A DNA stretch of 64,000 nucleotides. Origin: Trametes villosa (taxonomy: Eukaryota; Basidiomycota; Agaricomycetes; Polyporales; Polyporaceae). Below, piece after piece: positions 44,195 through 54,364 of the stretch. Every line of letters starts with the position of its first letter. Positions within the stretch are counted from its first letter, which is position 1. Below the pieces are notes generated by a model. That model searched no databases. It worked only from the letters and a program-made list of their open reading frames with translations, and had not been told where the DNA came from. The stretch is from contig PUDQ02000003.1 in the NCBI GenBank assembly GCA_002964805.2, positions 186,001 to 250,000 on the forward strand. The letters are read 5' to 3'. The position numbers and the translations under genes were made by a program.

Positions 44195-45679
44195 ATGTTC
44201 TCTCTGCCGAAAAACCTGCTCGCGCTCTCCGTCCTGCTCCAGGGCGCGCTCGCCTCACCCGCCAGTGACTCGACGAGCGGTTTCTTCCCCAAGTCGGGGC
44301 TGAACGTCGCGGCGAAGAACGCTCGGAAGCTGTACTTCGGTACGGCGACCAACAGCGAGCAGTGGAACGACACCAAGTACTTCAACATCCTGAAGGACAA
44401 CGCCGAGTTTGGACAGGTGACGCCGGCGAACGTCATGAAATGGGTGAGTTCTTCCTCCTTCCTCCATTTGAAGTCGCTGGCTGACAAAGGGGACGCTCTG
44501 ACGTACAGTTTGCCACGGAGCCCGAGGAGGGCGTCTTCTCGTTCCAAGACGCCGACATCATCGCAGACTTCACGAAGAAGACCGGAAAGCTCTTGCGTGG
44601 ACACAACTGCGTATGGTATAATCAGCTTCCCGAGTGGCTCGAGACCGGCACGTTCTCCGCTCCCGATCTCGCGTTCATCGTTTCGCGGCATTGCTTCAAC
44701 CTTGTAAACCACTACAAGGGACACGTGTGAGTGCTGAATTGCGTTCAGATCCTGTGCATGGTTTGCTGACTCGCCTCATTCTAGCTGTACGTACCGGAGC
44801 AGCGTCGACTGCGACTCATGCTGATATCCCGTACTTATGAGTGCAGATAGCTGGGACGTCATCAACGGTGCGTACAGTATATGCGAATACGCGGCAGAAA
44901 CTGACAGAGACTATCCAGAGGCGTTCAATGACGACGGAACATATCGTTCTGATATCTTCTTCAACACCCTCAACACCACGTACATCCCGCTCGCTTTGTA
45001 CGCCGCGCGCGCAGCCGACCCGAAGGCGAAGCTGTACATCAACGACTTCAATATCGAGGGCATAGGTACGTCACGCGCCGCCCCGCTTTCTTCCTCCCGT
45101 TCGAATAAAATCGCTCACCTTTCACTCTTCGCAGGTGCCAAGTCGACCGCGCTCAAGAACCTCGTCAAGGAGCTGAAGAGCCAAGGCGTCCCAATCGACG
45201 GCGTCGGCCTGCAGTCTCACTTCGAGGTCGGTGGCGTGCCGCCGACGCTGCAGCAGAACATCGAGGAGTTCGTCGCGCTCGGCCTCGAGGTCGCGATCAC
45301 CGAGCTCGATATTCGCTTCACCGCGCTCCCGCCGACCGCGGCGGGCGTCGCGCAGCAGCAAAAGGACTATACGACCGTCGTAAACGCGTGCAACGCCGTC
45401 GAGAAGTGCGTTGGCATCACGGTGTGGGACTTCACGGACAAGGTGCGTCTGCGTGCTTGATTGCGCATGCGAGTGTAGACTGGTCGCTGACGGTACTCGT
45501 GTGCGACAGTACTCGTGGATTCCGGGCACGTTCACTGGTCAGGGCGACGCGTGTCCATGGACGGATGTACGTTATTGCGCCTATTTTTCCGTTGTCTGTG
45601 ATCTCAATCGCGACCGTAGGAATACGTAAAGAAGCCGGCCTACGAGGGGATCATTGAGGGTTTCAAGACTCGCCACTAG
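44195..45679 (+). CDS. Secreted endo-1,4-beta-xylanase, family GH10
   Basis: Eight exons: 44195-44443, 44509-44726, 44785-44790 (6 nt), 44851-44867 (17 nt), 44919-45065, 45135-45442, 45510-45566, 45620-45679; 353 aa, frame closes. Residues 1-20 (MFSLPKNLLALSVLLQGALA) are a signal peptide. GH10 signatures follow in order: FGTATNSEQW, FGQVTPANVMKW, GKLLRGHNCVWYNQLPEWL, HYKGHV, WDVINEAF with the acid/base Glu, LYINDFNIEG, GVGLQSHFEVG, ITELDIRF with the nucleophile Glu, and GITVWDFTDKYSWIPGTF. The acid/base Glu codon is split by an intron (G at 44867, AG at 44919); reading through would give Gly. The 6-nt exon supplies two residues needed to space V from W as in other GH10 enzymes. No carbohydrate-binding module. 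Retaining enzyme that cuts xylan outside the cell. Confidence 0.93.
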
Positions 45680-46434
45680 TCGGCCTCCTCGATCGTATGC
45701 GACACCCCCCAGTCGCGATTGGAGTTACACTGTCCAAGCTGACAATGACACTTGCTTTACTGATCAGTGTGAGTGTCTTTGAGTTGGGTGAGCCTGACAA
45801 GCGCCTTCGTCAATACGAGTGGGTGGCTGCGACGAGCCATAGCTTTGCTAGAATCACAATGACGTCGCATGTGTGCGATGGCACCAGCAGCACCCGAATG
45901 CTCGCATCGGTTCGGGGGGACTATCGTGGTTGTGTCAGCGCTGATTTGCACAGACGTTCGCCCATCGAGCTCTTCTCACGTGTACCTCCAGTTCTGTTCG
46001 GACTTGGCGTGCACAGAGCCGGTTGCAGCGGGAGCACCCTCCACACATGCGCTGTGGTCGCCTTCGCAGTACCCCCGACATTCCCCCGATAGCGCTTACT
46101 TCGCCGGCGGCGCCGCGCTTATGCTCGCCCCGGTCGCTGGTAGGGGCAGTGCCCTCAGCTTTCCGGGAAGGTACATGCTGCAGTCAACATGGTTTGTGCT
46201 AGCACTGTTGTTCCACGTCAGTGGGGCATGTCGCCTTACCGTCGACATCGGAGAGGGCTTGACTCGTAGAATCAGATTTCGTACGACGGGGGCTGCGCAA
46301 CGAAGCAGAGGTGAAGTACATAAACCAGCCCTCGACTTGTTCCCTAGATCGCTAACCTAGAAATCAGGACCCTCACCATCGTCTGCACTATTCTCATCCC
46401 GAAGGTCAGATTCACCCTCGCGAGCCACAACGCG
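45680..46434. other. Intergenic xylanase-MFS
   Basis: Xylanase 3' flank and MFS promoter; no gene or element recognised. Confidence 0.5.
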
Positions 46435-48519
46435 ATGGACGTCGAGCTCCCCAGAGTGCAGCCCGGTTCTCCTCAATCTCTCGTTCAAGACGACTCCATA
46501 AACAACGCGGCCTTTAAGCAGCACAGCACCATCGACACAGTACCCAGAGACGACTCCCAGGCAGCGGACGCCCCCTCGACAGCCGTTTCGGCATCCACCC
46601 CGGCTTCGCGTCGTTTGGCCAAGTTCCAGTTCGCGACCCTCTGCTGGACGCTGTTCCTAGCTGGGTGGAACGACGGAACCACTGGACCTCTGCTGCAGAG
46701 GATACAGACTGTGTATAGCGTACGTATATCCCTCCTTCGGATCTGTAGTAATATACAATAACGGAGTTAGACATCCCTCACAGGTCAACTTCGCGCTGGT
46801 GTCTCTCATCTTCGTGTTCAACTGTCTCGTATGTCTCCGGCACACGTCCTGCAGATCCCGATATCCTAACAACCCATAAGGGATTTGTCATTGCCGCCAC
46901 AGCGAACATGTGGCTAACAGATCGCCTTGGATTTGGCAAGGTACGCAGCCCCTGCGTTTCCGAGTGCACCTATGGATATTTATCCCCTAACGTCTGCTCG
47001 TACAGGTGATGGTTCTTGGTGCGTTGCCTTCAAAGGGGCTCCCAGTCACATTCTAACATCTTCGTCACTTTAGGGTCTGTGGCGCAGATCATTGGTTACG
47101 CACTCGAAGCACCGGCACCACCGTTTCCGGTATTCGTCCTAGGATACTTCCTGAACGGCCTCGGAATCGCGTTACAGGTCAATGTGATACTACCCGTCAT
47201 CTTCGTACGCCGTTCTGACATGCTTGCATAGGACGCGGGCGCGAACAGCTACGTCGGGTCTATCAAAGAGAACACGTCTATCAAGATGGGAATCTTGCAC
47301 GCCATCTACGGTAGGTTACGCCGTGTACGATAGAATGCCGCTTACTGCATAGCACATACTGATGAGTACACCTTTTTCACAGGTGCTGGCGCGTTCGCAG
47401 CACCTCTGGTCGCGACAGAGTTCGCGCAGCTGCACCAATGGTCGTTCCATTATCTCATCTCCCTCGGGATCGCGCTCTCCAACACCGCTCTTCTTATTGC
47501 TGTCTTCCGCTTCAAAGACCAAGATGGTCAGTCGTCCGCTCTCGCGTGAAGCACGTACTGGCTGAAACTGCCTGGTCTCCTGCAGCGTGCCTTGCGGCAA
47601 TAGGCCAGGCCCCAAGCTGCGATGGGCGAGAAAATGCGGATGGGAGCAAATATAAGCAGATGTTCGGGCTACGCGCGCTACATCTCATCGCCTTCTTCAT
47701 TCTCATTTATATCGGCGTAGAGGTCACTCTCGGTGGTACGTATTCCTCTTTGCTCTGCTACTCATACGACCTCAGTTGACACTGTCCGTTGCTCGCAGGA
47801 TGGATCGTCACGTACGTGAAGGGGCTGCGGGGAGGAGGCCCCTCATCCGGATACATTGCATCCGGTTTCTTCGGCGGTAAGCCTTGATATTTTCCGCCCG
47901 AGCTAAGAGAACGAGATGTCTAATGAAACGGACGATTCCCAGGTCTGACGATCGGCCGCATCGGACTACTGTGGGTAAACCACAAGGTAATGCCCCGTAC
48001 AGCATGCGCTCCATATCTCGTGGCCTAACCGTCACTCTAACTTTCAGGTCGGCGAGCGCCGCGCCGTCTTCCTCTACGCCATCATTGCGGTCGCGTACGT
48101 CTCGAAGCTCGCTTCATTGTTTATTCAATATTGACTCACGAATATACAGCCTTGAGCTCGTCGTGTGGCTGGTACCTTCTCTCATCGGCGGCGGCGTCGC
48201 CATCGCATTTGTCGGCGTGCTCCTCGGGCCGATTTACCCAATTGTCATCAACCACTCCGCCCGCGTGCTTCCTCCCTGGCTGCTTACTGGATGCATAGGG
48301 TGGATTTCTGGGTTCGGCCAGGCGGGTTCGGCCTTCCTGCCGTTCGTCACGGGCGCACTCGCGAACAAGGTCGGGATCAAAGCACTGCAACCATTGTAAG
48401 CCCTGTAGTTGCAACCCTACTGACCGATGCTGACGCAATAGTACAGGCTTGTCTCGATGATGGGCTTGATGATAGCTCTGTGGGCGTTGGTTCCGGGTGG
48501 TCCGCACCGTACAGACTGA
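46435..48519 (+). CDS. MFS transporter, fucose-permease/Bsc6-like
   Basis: Thirteen exons (46435-46719, 46784-46828, 46881-46940, 47006-47018, 47074-47177, 47232-47310, 47383-47526, 47586-47735, 47799-47876, 47943-47986, 48048-48094, 48150-48395, 48447-48519); 456 codons, frame closes, 455 aa. Residues 1-58 are a polar cytoplasmic leader. About 12 membrane segments follow: FATLCWTLFLAGWNDGTTGP, VNFALVSLIFVFNCLGFVIA, TDRLGFGKVMVLGSVAQIIG (loop with the family's short Gly/Arg/Lys motif), then VFVLGYFLNGLGIALQDAGA, a hydrophilic central loop, and IYIGVEVTLGGWIVTYVKG, the region typical of fungal FucP-type permeases such as Bsc6. These move small solutes, often sugars, across the plasma membrane; the substrate is unknown. 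Next to the xylanase on the same strand, which fits uptake of degradation products but is not proof. Confidence 0.9.
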
Positions 48520-49679
48520 CGTACAGGCTGTCGGGTATGGAGGACCACGGGTTGACCTTCGGTTGGGCTCATATTCACTTGTACGACTCTGCTATACTAC
48601 ATGCCCTCTTGTACAGCGATGTGTGTTCTTCCTGGGATCATATTGCGAGTGGCTCAGATATCCGAGGAATTTGTGTGAGTTGAACGTTTGAACGTTGAGC
48701 CCGAGGGCACGCGTACGGTAACCCGCCGCCCATTTAGCGCTCATACGCTTGCTTGACCATCGACCACCACGACGTCCGACAGGCTCGTCTACCAGGCTTT
48801 CCACGATTTACAGAACTACTCTCGCAACACTCTGACAACAACAGTGGCTTCAATACGAAACTTCTGAGCGCGGTTTCTGCCGGATAGGGTCGGTCGCAAC
48901 TGATGAACTGGCGGACTAGGCTTACGAAACTTCACTTCGCCGTGGCAATCGACGGAAATCTCAATAACGCTGGGTATCTGAAGACAATGCGATGCGCTCG
49001 CACGGGTATCTATTTGTAGCGTGGTACGTCGCTATCATACGACTATATCTGCACTGCTCCACCCTGTCCTGCCTTCGCTGGGTAGGTGTGTGTGAGTAAG
49101 TGAGCCAACTCGACCAGCGAGCTGCCCCGAATCTCGCTCAAGCGGATCCCGCAGAGTTCTTCCTCTGGTGGAAGACTCTCCTTGCGAACTGAGAGAATGA
49201 GGCCTGCGTAGGGCTTCGCTGTTTAGAGGGCGCCAGGGATGCGCCTCCATCGTCGACCTAATGGTGCATGATCATGAGTACATGCCAGACTTTGCAAGCG
49301 CAGCACTGGGACTTACCAGTGAACATGTGTTGAACTTCCGATGTGTCGCCCTTGAACCGCGCCTGGTGCGCTTCTTGTGCAGCTGCGCGGAGGTACAACT
49401 TTCGACCTGTGCCGTGATCGTCCGCACACTGGCAGTCAGCATGGAAGGACACGAGGAACGTATCACTGACGCTGCTGCTTACCTCGTCTACGAGTCGTAC
49501 CGCCTTTTCGTGGAAGACGCTGACCTGATCCTCGAATATGGTCTGAGACATGACGCTTTGGCGTTCATGTTTCTGCCACTTGGATGGGGCAGCTGAGTCC
49601 CGCGAAGTGCGAGACGCAGTTCGTGACCCCTGGACGTAGTGAGCACGCGGTGACAGCCAGATGGTTCATGCGCTCATAC
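48520..49679. other. Intergenic MFS-C3 (convergent)
   Basis: Should contain the last exons of C3 (minus strand), which I could not place. A possible further C3 exon starts at about 49590 after a GGACTCAG acceptor (LPHPSGRNMNAK...). No other gene seen. Confidence 0.4.
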
Positions 49680-50478
49680 CATCGATGTTTTGCGCGTTTT
49701 GAGGTATTGCTGTATCATGGTGGTAAGCTACGACGACCCGTTAGAGTGGATGCCGAAGACGTACTCGATATTCTTGTTCGTGTTCGGCAGCAAAACCTTG
49801 CGTTTTGCAGAGCTCCTGCCACTGTTGGACCTTCTCGGCGCAGAGGATCTCAAGCCGAGCCATGGCATTCTTTCCGAACGCCATGCCCTTGCGCGGCCTA
49901 CAGCCGACGCAGGGTGCGCGCCATCTGCCGAGAAGCTCCCGGGTCGTAGCAAACGGCAATACAATGATCCACTGCGTGTCGCCGTACAGGGGCCACTCCG
50001 GCACGGAATGGAGATGGGGGTGTTCGAGCACCTCTGCGCATTCGGTGTATACCTGCACGCAGAAGTGGCGGAAGATTCGAGGGAGCTCGTCGATCGGGGT
50101 CTTCTCGAAGGTGCACATGATACATATAATGCTGGTGGCCGCCGCCGAGTAGGCCTGAGGGATCTGGTCCACGAGGATGCACGGTCGCCGCTTGTGAGTC
50201 GCATGCTCCCGCGAGCGCATACTGTGCAGCGAGCTTTGGGACCGACGAAGGGGTTGCCCTCTCAGGCCCGAAGTGCGCGCATCGGCGAGGATATACTCGA
50301 TAGGGGTGAACACGGACTCCTGGATCTCGAATACCTCTCCAGGGCATATTCTTGATCCTTCTTGAGGGTCTGAGTAGACGTCTGGGTCGCAAAGGTGGCA
50401 AGGCGTCATTGTGGAGGTTTGAGCGGCAATATTGGAGAAGGGGAAGAGGGTGTAAAGAGGCGTGTCTGCAGCCGCCAT
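49680..50478 (-). CDS. Subfamily C protein C3, diverged, 3' end unresolved
   Basis: Exon 1 is 50478-49765 (238 codons, start MAAADTPLYTLFPFSN); a likely exon 2 is 49709-49680 (QYLKTRKTSM), equal in size and charge to the tiny exon 2 of C1, C2 and C4. Subfamily C motifs are present but weak: KRRPCILVDQ, IICIMCTFE, IFRHFCVQVYTECA in place of HFCIPVFPNC, HLHSVPEW, QWIIVLPFATTRELLGRW and the helix VQQWQELCKTQGFAAEHEQEYR. The N-terminal GYICC motif is gone, replaced by an unrelated Cys-rich start (PCHLCDPDVY). It is the most divergent copy. It lies head-to-head with A6, not with a B gene. Confidence 0.62.
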
Positions 50479-51004
50479 GAGCCGTACACATATAACCTCG
50501 TCATCGAGCGCAACATAACACGTCCTCAGTAACCCGATCAGGATGCGTTCACTTCGTTCTATTGTTGAAGACAAGACATGGGTGTGGCTGATCCCTGAGC
50601 GACGCTTCTTCCCGCCACGAAATGCGACCTCAAGATCCATCTTGCGTTGTGTTGGCGGAACTGGGAGCGGCACAAGCAAACGTTTACAACGCTCGCAGCG
50701 ACCAGTGGCTTGTCCTCGGTCGGAGCGCTAAGACGCCCACACCAGTCAACAGACCTCAACATGGTTTCACCGAGAACAAGGTGTCAATAGTGTTATTGTT
50801 TTCGGTTGCCACGGCGTCGCTTCCCGACGGCGTCGTTGTCTCAAGGACTATGCCATGGAACTATCGCACCCTCCCCGGCGTAGGTCATTAACTACCCCAA
50901 GCTTTCCGTACTGCACGCATCTCTCTTCCTTGACCTCCCTCTTCGGCTCACATAACCGACATCCGTTGCTTGCTCGCGGCGGCAGCTCTACACATCTCCC
51001 CGAC
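50479..51004. promoter_or_regulatory. Divergent promoter region C3/A6
   Basis: 526 bp between the start codons of C3 (-) and A6 (+). TATTGT at 50794-50799 lies 211 bp before the A6 ATG, as in the other A genes. Confidence 0.5.
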
Positions 51005-52355
51005 ATGCAGATCCTAGCCTCCGATGTCTCTAAGAATACGACTTACTACTGCCCGAATCCAGGCTCGTATGCCGTTGTTCGCTTGAATCCAGTCGCTATG
51101 GTCAAGAATCTCGACGATCCAGAAGCGCTGGCCGCTGCGGAGGCACTGGAGACCAAAGCATACCTGGTATATCTTCAATACGTGCGTTCTCATATCATCT
51201 CTTTCTTTCTGTACATCGTGAACTTATCTGTGAACCTTGGGTAGGTGCTAGAACTCCTGTTTCCCAACCGACCTTGGTATCGCTACTGCGTTTGTCCGAT
51301 TGCACCATCGCTGAGGGCAGAAGACAAAGATCAGGGATACGCCCCCGAGATGTGTGTCCCGATCTTTCCCAACACCAGCCATCCGCAAGAGCGGACTCCT
51401 GTACGCACGAAGCCGGTCTTCCCGTACAGCAACTGCTACCACTGGGCAGCGCTGCACGTAGACCTCCGTGTCCGGGCTCGTCCCGAGGAGTTTGACGAAC
51501 GCAACGCCGTCCAGCTACCCGCCGTGGAGAAGGTCGAGCTGAACTACCGCTGGGCAGATGACATGGCGCGCATGGACGAGCTGCAAGCGGAATACCGGGC
51601 GAGTCTCGGGCTGGACACCCCTGCCCGGCCGGTGAGCATCCCCATCTTCTCACTGGGTCGAGTCCCGCAACTGATGTTCTTGGAAATGCCACAGGTTATA
51701 CCGTTTCTAGACTTCCCGGAACAGGACGATTCTGCGGACGGCGACATGCATCGTGCTGCATCAGTGTACACGGACTCGCTGGACACGCGTAGTAGCTACA
51801 CGTCCAGCGGCGCGTCAAGCATGCAGTCCGAAGACGACGTAGACGCCATCATCAACATGAACATCTTCGGCGGCCCGGACCAAGACGTAGCGCTCCTGCC
51901 CCTCGTCGACTTATGGCTCGACCTCGCCGAGAACCTCAAGCAGGAGGATATCCCCGATCCCCTCGAGTTCTACAAGGAGCGCGACGCCATGATTGAGTGC
52001 GTTTGCACTATCTGCGATGTCGCCAGCTGCGTCTAACTCCACGCCCAGGATCATACAGAGCGCACGCAGCCGCGCATACGCAGCGGCGAATGCACCCCCA
52101 GCAGCGGCGCCATCCGAAATCGAAGCAGCGCGTTTACGCGAAGGCGCAGAGGATGCGCGCACCAGAGCTTCATCCCGTGGCTGTAAGTCTCGCACCGTAC
52201 TGTAGGCCTGTATAACGCGGGTACTGAACGCACGCTCGATAGCCCCTCGCTTGCCCAAGGCCCTACGAAAGCTCGGAGGCAGGTTTAGGTCTTTGGCAAG
52301 GCGGTTTACCAGACCTCGAGACCGCAGTGTGCCATTCATGCCTTCCTGGCCATGA
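51005..52355 (+). CDS. Subfamily A protein A6 (unknown function)
   Basis: Exons 51005-51181, 51245-51631, 51695-51996, 52049-52182, 52243-52355; 370 aa. The 63-bp segment 51632-51694 has no stop and keeps the frame, but begins GTGAGC and ends CCACAG; the paralogue A7 has an in-frame stop in it, so it is modelled as an intron (391 aa if retained). A6 and A7 form a branch with PGSYAVVRLNPVAMVKNLDD instead of MDPVAMVKDL. Core: MCVPIFPNTSHPQERTPVRT, NCYHWAALHVDLRVRARPEE. Acidic helix: DQDVALLPLVDLWLDLAENL, then IPDPLEFYKERDAMIE. Exon 4 is long and basic (LPKALRKLGGRFRSLARRF) and ends PSWP. The C-terminus is distinct from A1-A5. Confidence 0.8.
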
Positions 52356-52520
52356 ATGCGTGGTTTCTTCTGCGATGATGGGCGTAATGTCGGGGCGAAC
52401 GGATGGGCACGGGGCTTCTTGATTGGGTGCCAGTGGGGCCCTGCTTCGCAGCAGCAGTTCGTGTAGTAGCTCACAAGACCCATGTATCAATCGTTACGGT
52501 ATACCCACATTCATGACATG

Positions 52521-52640
52521 CAGCCACCAAGCACGCTGAAGGAGCGAAGTTGGCACATTCGCTATCTTGAACTAGAAGCTTGCTTAGGACATATGTAATT
52601 GGGCGCTTTGTTAGTTTGCGCGTCTTGAAGCGTGCGAGTG
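52521..52640 (-). pseudogene. Relic of a subfamily B 3' end
   Basis: Aligns with the 3' end of B3 (54361-54480) and lies, like B3, convergent to the A gene before it. On the minus strand the former exon 4 reads F-stop-FKIANVPTSLLQRA against FWSKLATVPTSLLKSA in B3: TGG has become TAG and the CTAG acceptor is lost. The rest of that B gene is gone. It shows that an A plus convergent B unit was duplicated. Confidence 0.65.
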
Positions 52641-52910
52641 AGTGAATACAATAACAACTTGAACAAGGACTTCACGGTGCTGTTGTCTCCCGTCGTCATG
52701 GTGCTGCTTCTTGGAGTTCGCGCTCTCTCGAGTACCACACCATGTAATCCCATCCGAGAACGCCACCCTCTCGTTCCGGACATATATTATCATCAAGTTT
52801 CCTGCGGTCTGCCTATCAACTTCTCGTCACCAGCCGACGACCAAAACCCTCACCCCCATATCACGGCGCATATCGGTACTACGTAGCCTGAGCTCAAAGC
52901 ACCCCTCGAT

Positions 52911-54217
52911 ATGCAACAGGCACTTTCCACAGTCGATACCACGGTTTACTACAGTCCGAATACAGGCTGCTACGCCGTCATTCGCTTGAACCCGACTGCC
53001 ATGGTCAAGGACTTCAACGATACGGAGGCTCTAGCTGCGGCAGAAGCACTACAGACCAAGCCGTATCTGGTATATCTCGACTGTGTACGTCGTTTCTCCG
53101 CCCCCTGTGTTCTCTTCTGACTACTGGTGCGACGATACTCACGATTGTTTATAGGCCCTGGAGCTTGCGTTTCCAAACCAACCCTGGTATCGCTACTCTA
53201 TCTTTCCGATTGCACCGTCTCTGCGGGCGGAAGACAAAGATCAAGGATATGCCGCCGATATGTGCATCCCGATCTTCCCTAACACGAGTCATCCCAAGGG
53301 GCGAGCACCTCTCCGGACGGAACCTGTCTTTCCGTATAGCAACTGCTATCACTGGGCCGAGCTAAGCACCGACATCCGTGTTCGCGCACGGCCGGAGCAG
53401 TTCGACGAACGCAACGCTGTCCAGCTTCCTGCCGTGGAGCAGGTAGAGATGGATTGCTGTTGGGGAGAGGACGGCACGCGCATGGACGAGCTGCAGGCAC
53501 AATACCGGGCAAGTCTTGGGCTGGAAACCCCTGCCCGGCCGGTGAGCATCCGCATCTTCTCACCCATTCGAGTCTCGTAACTGATCTTCTTGGCGATGCC
53601 ACAGGTCATGCCAATGATAGACTTCCCGGGATACGGCGATTCCACGTCGTCGCTGGACACGTATAGTAGCTACGCGTCCAGCATGCAGTCCGACGACGAC
53701 GTGGACGCTATCCTTGACATGAACATCTTCGCCGGCCCCGACCAAGACGTGGCGCTCCTTCCGCTCGTCGATTTATGGCTCGACCTTGCCGAGAATCTCA
53801 AACAAGAGGATATCCCCAACCCCCTCGACTTCTACAAGGAGCGGGACGCCATGATTGAGTGCGTCTGCATGATCTGTGATGGCACCAGTTGCGTCTAACT
53901 TTACGTCCAGGATCATACAGAACGCACGCAGCCGCGCGTACGCGGCGGCAAATGCACCCCAAGCAGGGGCGTCATCCGAAGCCAAACCTACGCGTTTGCG
54001 CGAAGGCGCAGAGGATGCGCATACCAGAGCTTCATCCCGGAGCCGTAAGTCTCGCACTACACTGCGCGCCTACAGCACGTGAATACTGAACGCGCGCCCG
54101 ATAGCCCTCCGCTTGCCCAAGGCCCTGCGCAAGCTCGGCGGCAAGTGTAAGTCTCTGGCCAAACGCTTCGCCAGACCGCAAGGCCGTCGTGTGCCATTCA
54201 TGCCGGCCTGGCCATGA
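52911..54217 (+). CDS. Subfamily A protein A7 (unknown function)
   Basis: Exons 52911-53084, 53155-53541, 53605-53858, 53911-54044, 54105-54217; 353 aa. The 63-bp intron 53542-53604 (GTGAGC..CCACAG) contains an in-frame TAA at 53578; read without splicing the gene would look broken, but splicing restores the frame. Motifs: CYAVIRLNPTAMVKDFNDTE, KPYLVYL, FPNQPWYRYSIFPIAPSL, MCIPIFPNTSHPKGRAPLRT, NCYHWAELSTDIRVRARPEQ, DQDVALLPLVDLWLDLAENL, IPNPLDFYKERDAMIE, IIQNARSRAYAAANAP and a basic LPKALRKLGGKCKSLAKRF tail ending PAWP. The linker after the intron is about 13 residues shorter than in A6. ACAATA (TATTGT on the other strand) occurs at 52648. Only 147 bp separate its stop from the stop of the convergent B3. 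Confidence 0.8.
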
Positions 54218-54364
54218 TTTCGCGCGCGAACGGATGGGCGCGGAACTTCTCGATTGAGTGGGGTGCAGCTTCGGAGCGACAGTTCGTGTAGTAGCGTACC
54301 AGAATTTTGTCACGATCGTTACGGTATACCCGGAAAACCAACCATCTAGATTCAGAGCATACAG

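Noticed and set aside
44870..44910. GH10 xylanase seemingly without its acid/base Glu (WDVING)
   Set aside because: The Gly comes from reading into a GTGCGT intron; splicing gives WDVINEAF.
53578..53580. Nonsense mutation in A7
   Set aside because: It lies in a 63-bp GT..AG segment that is conserved in A6 and keeps the frame, so it is best read as intronic.
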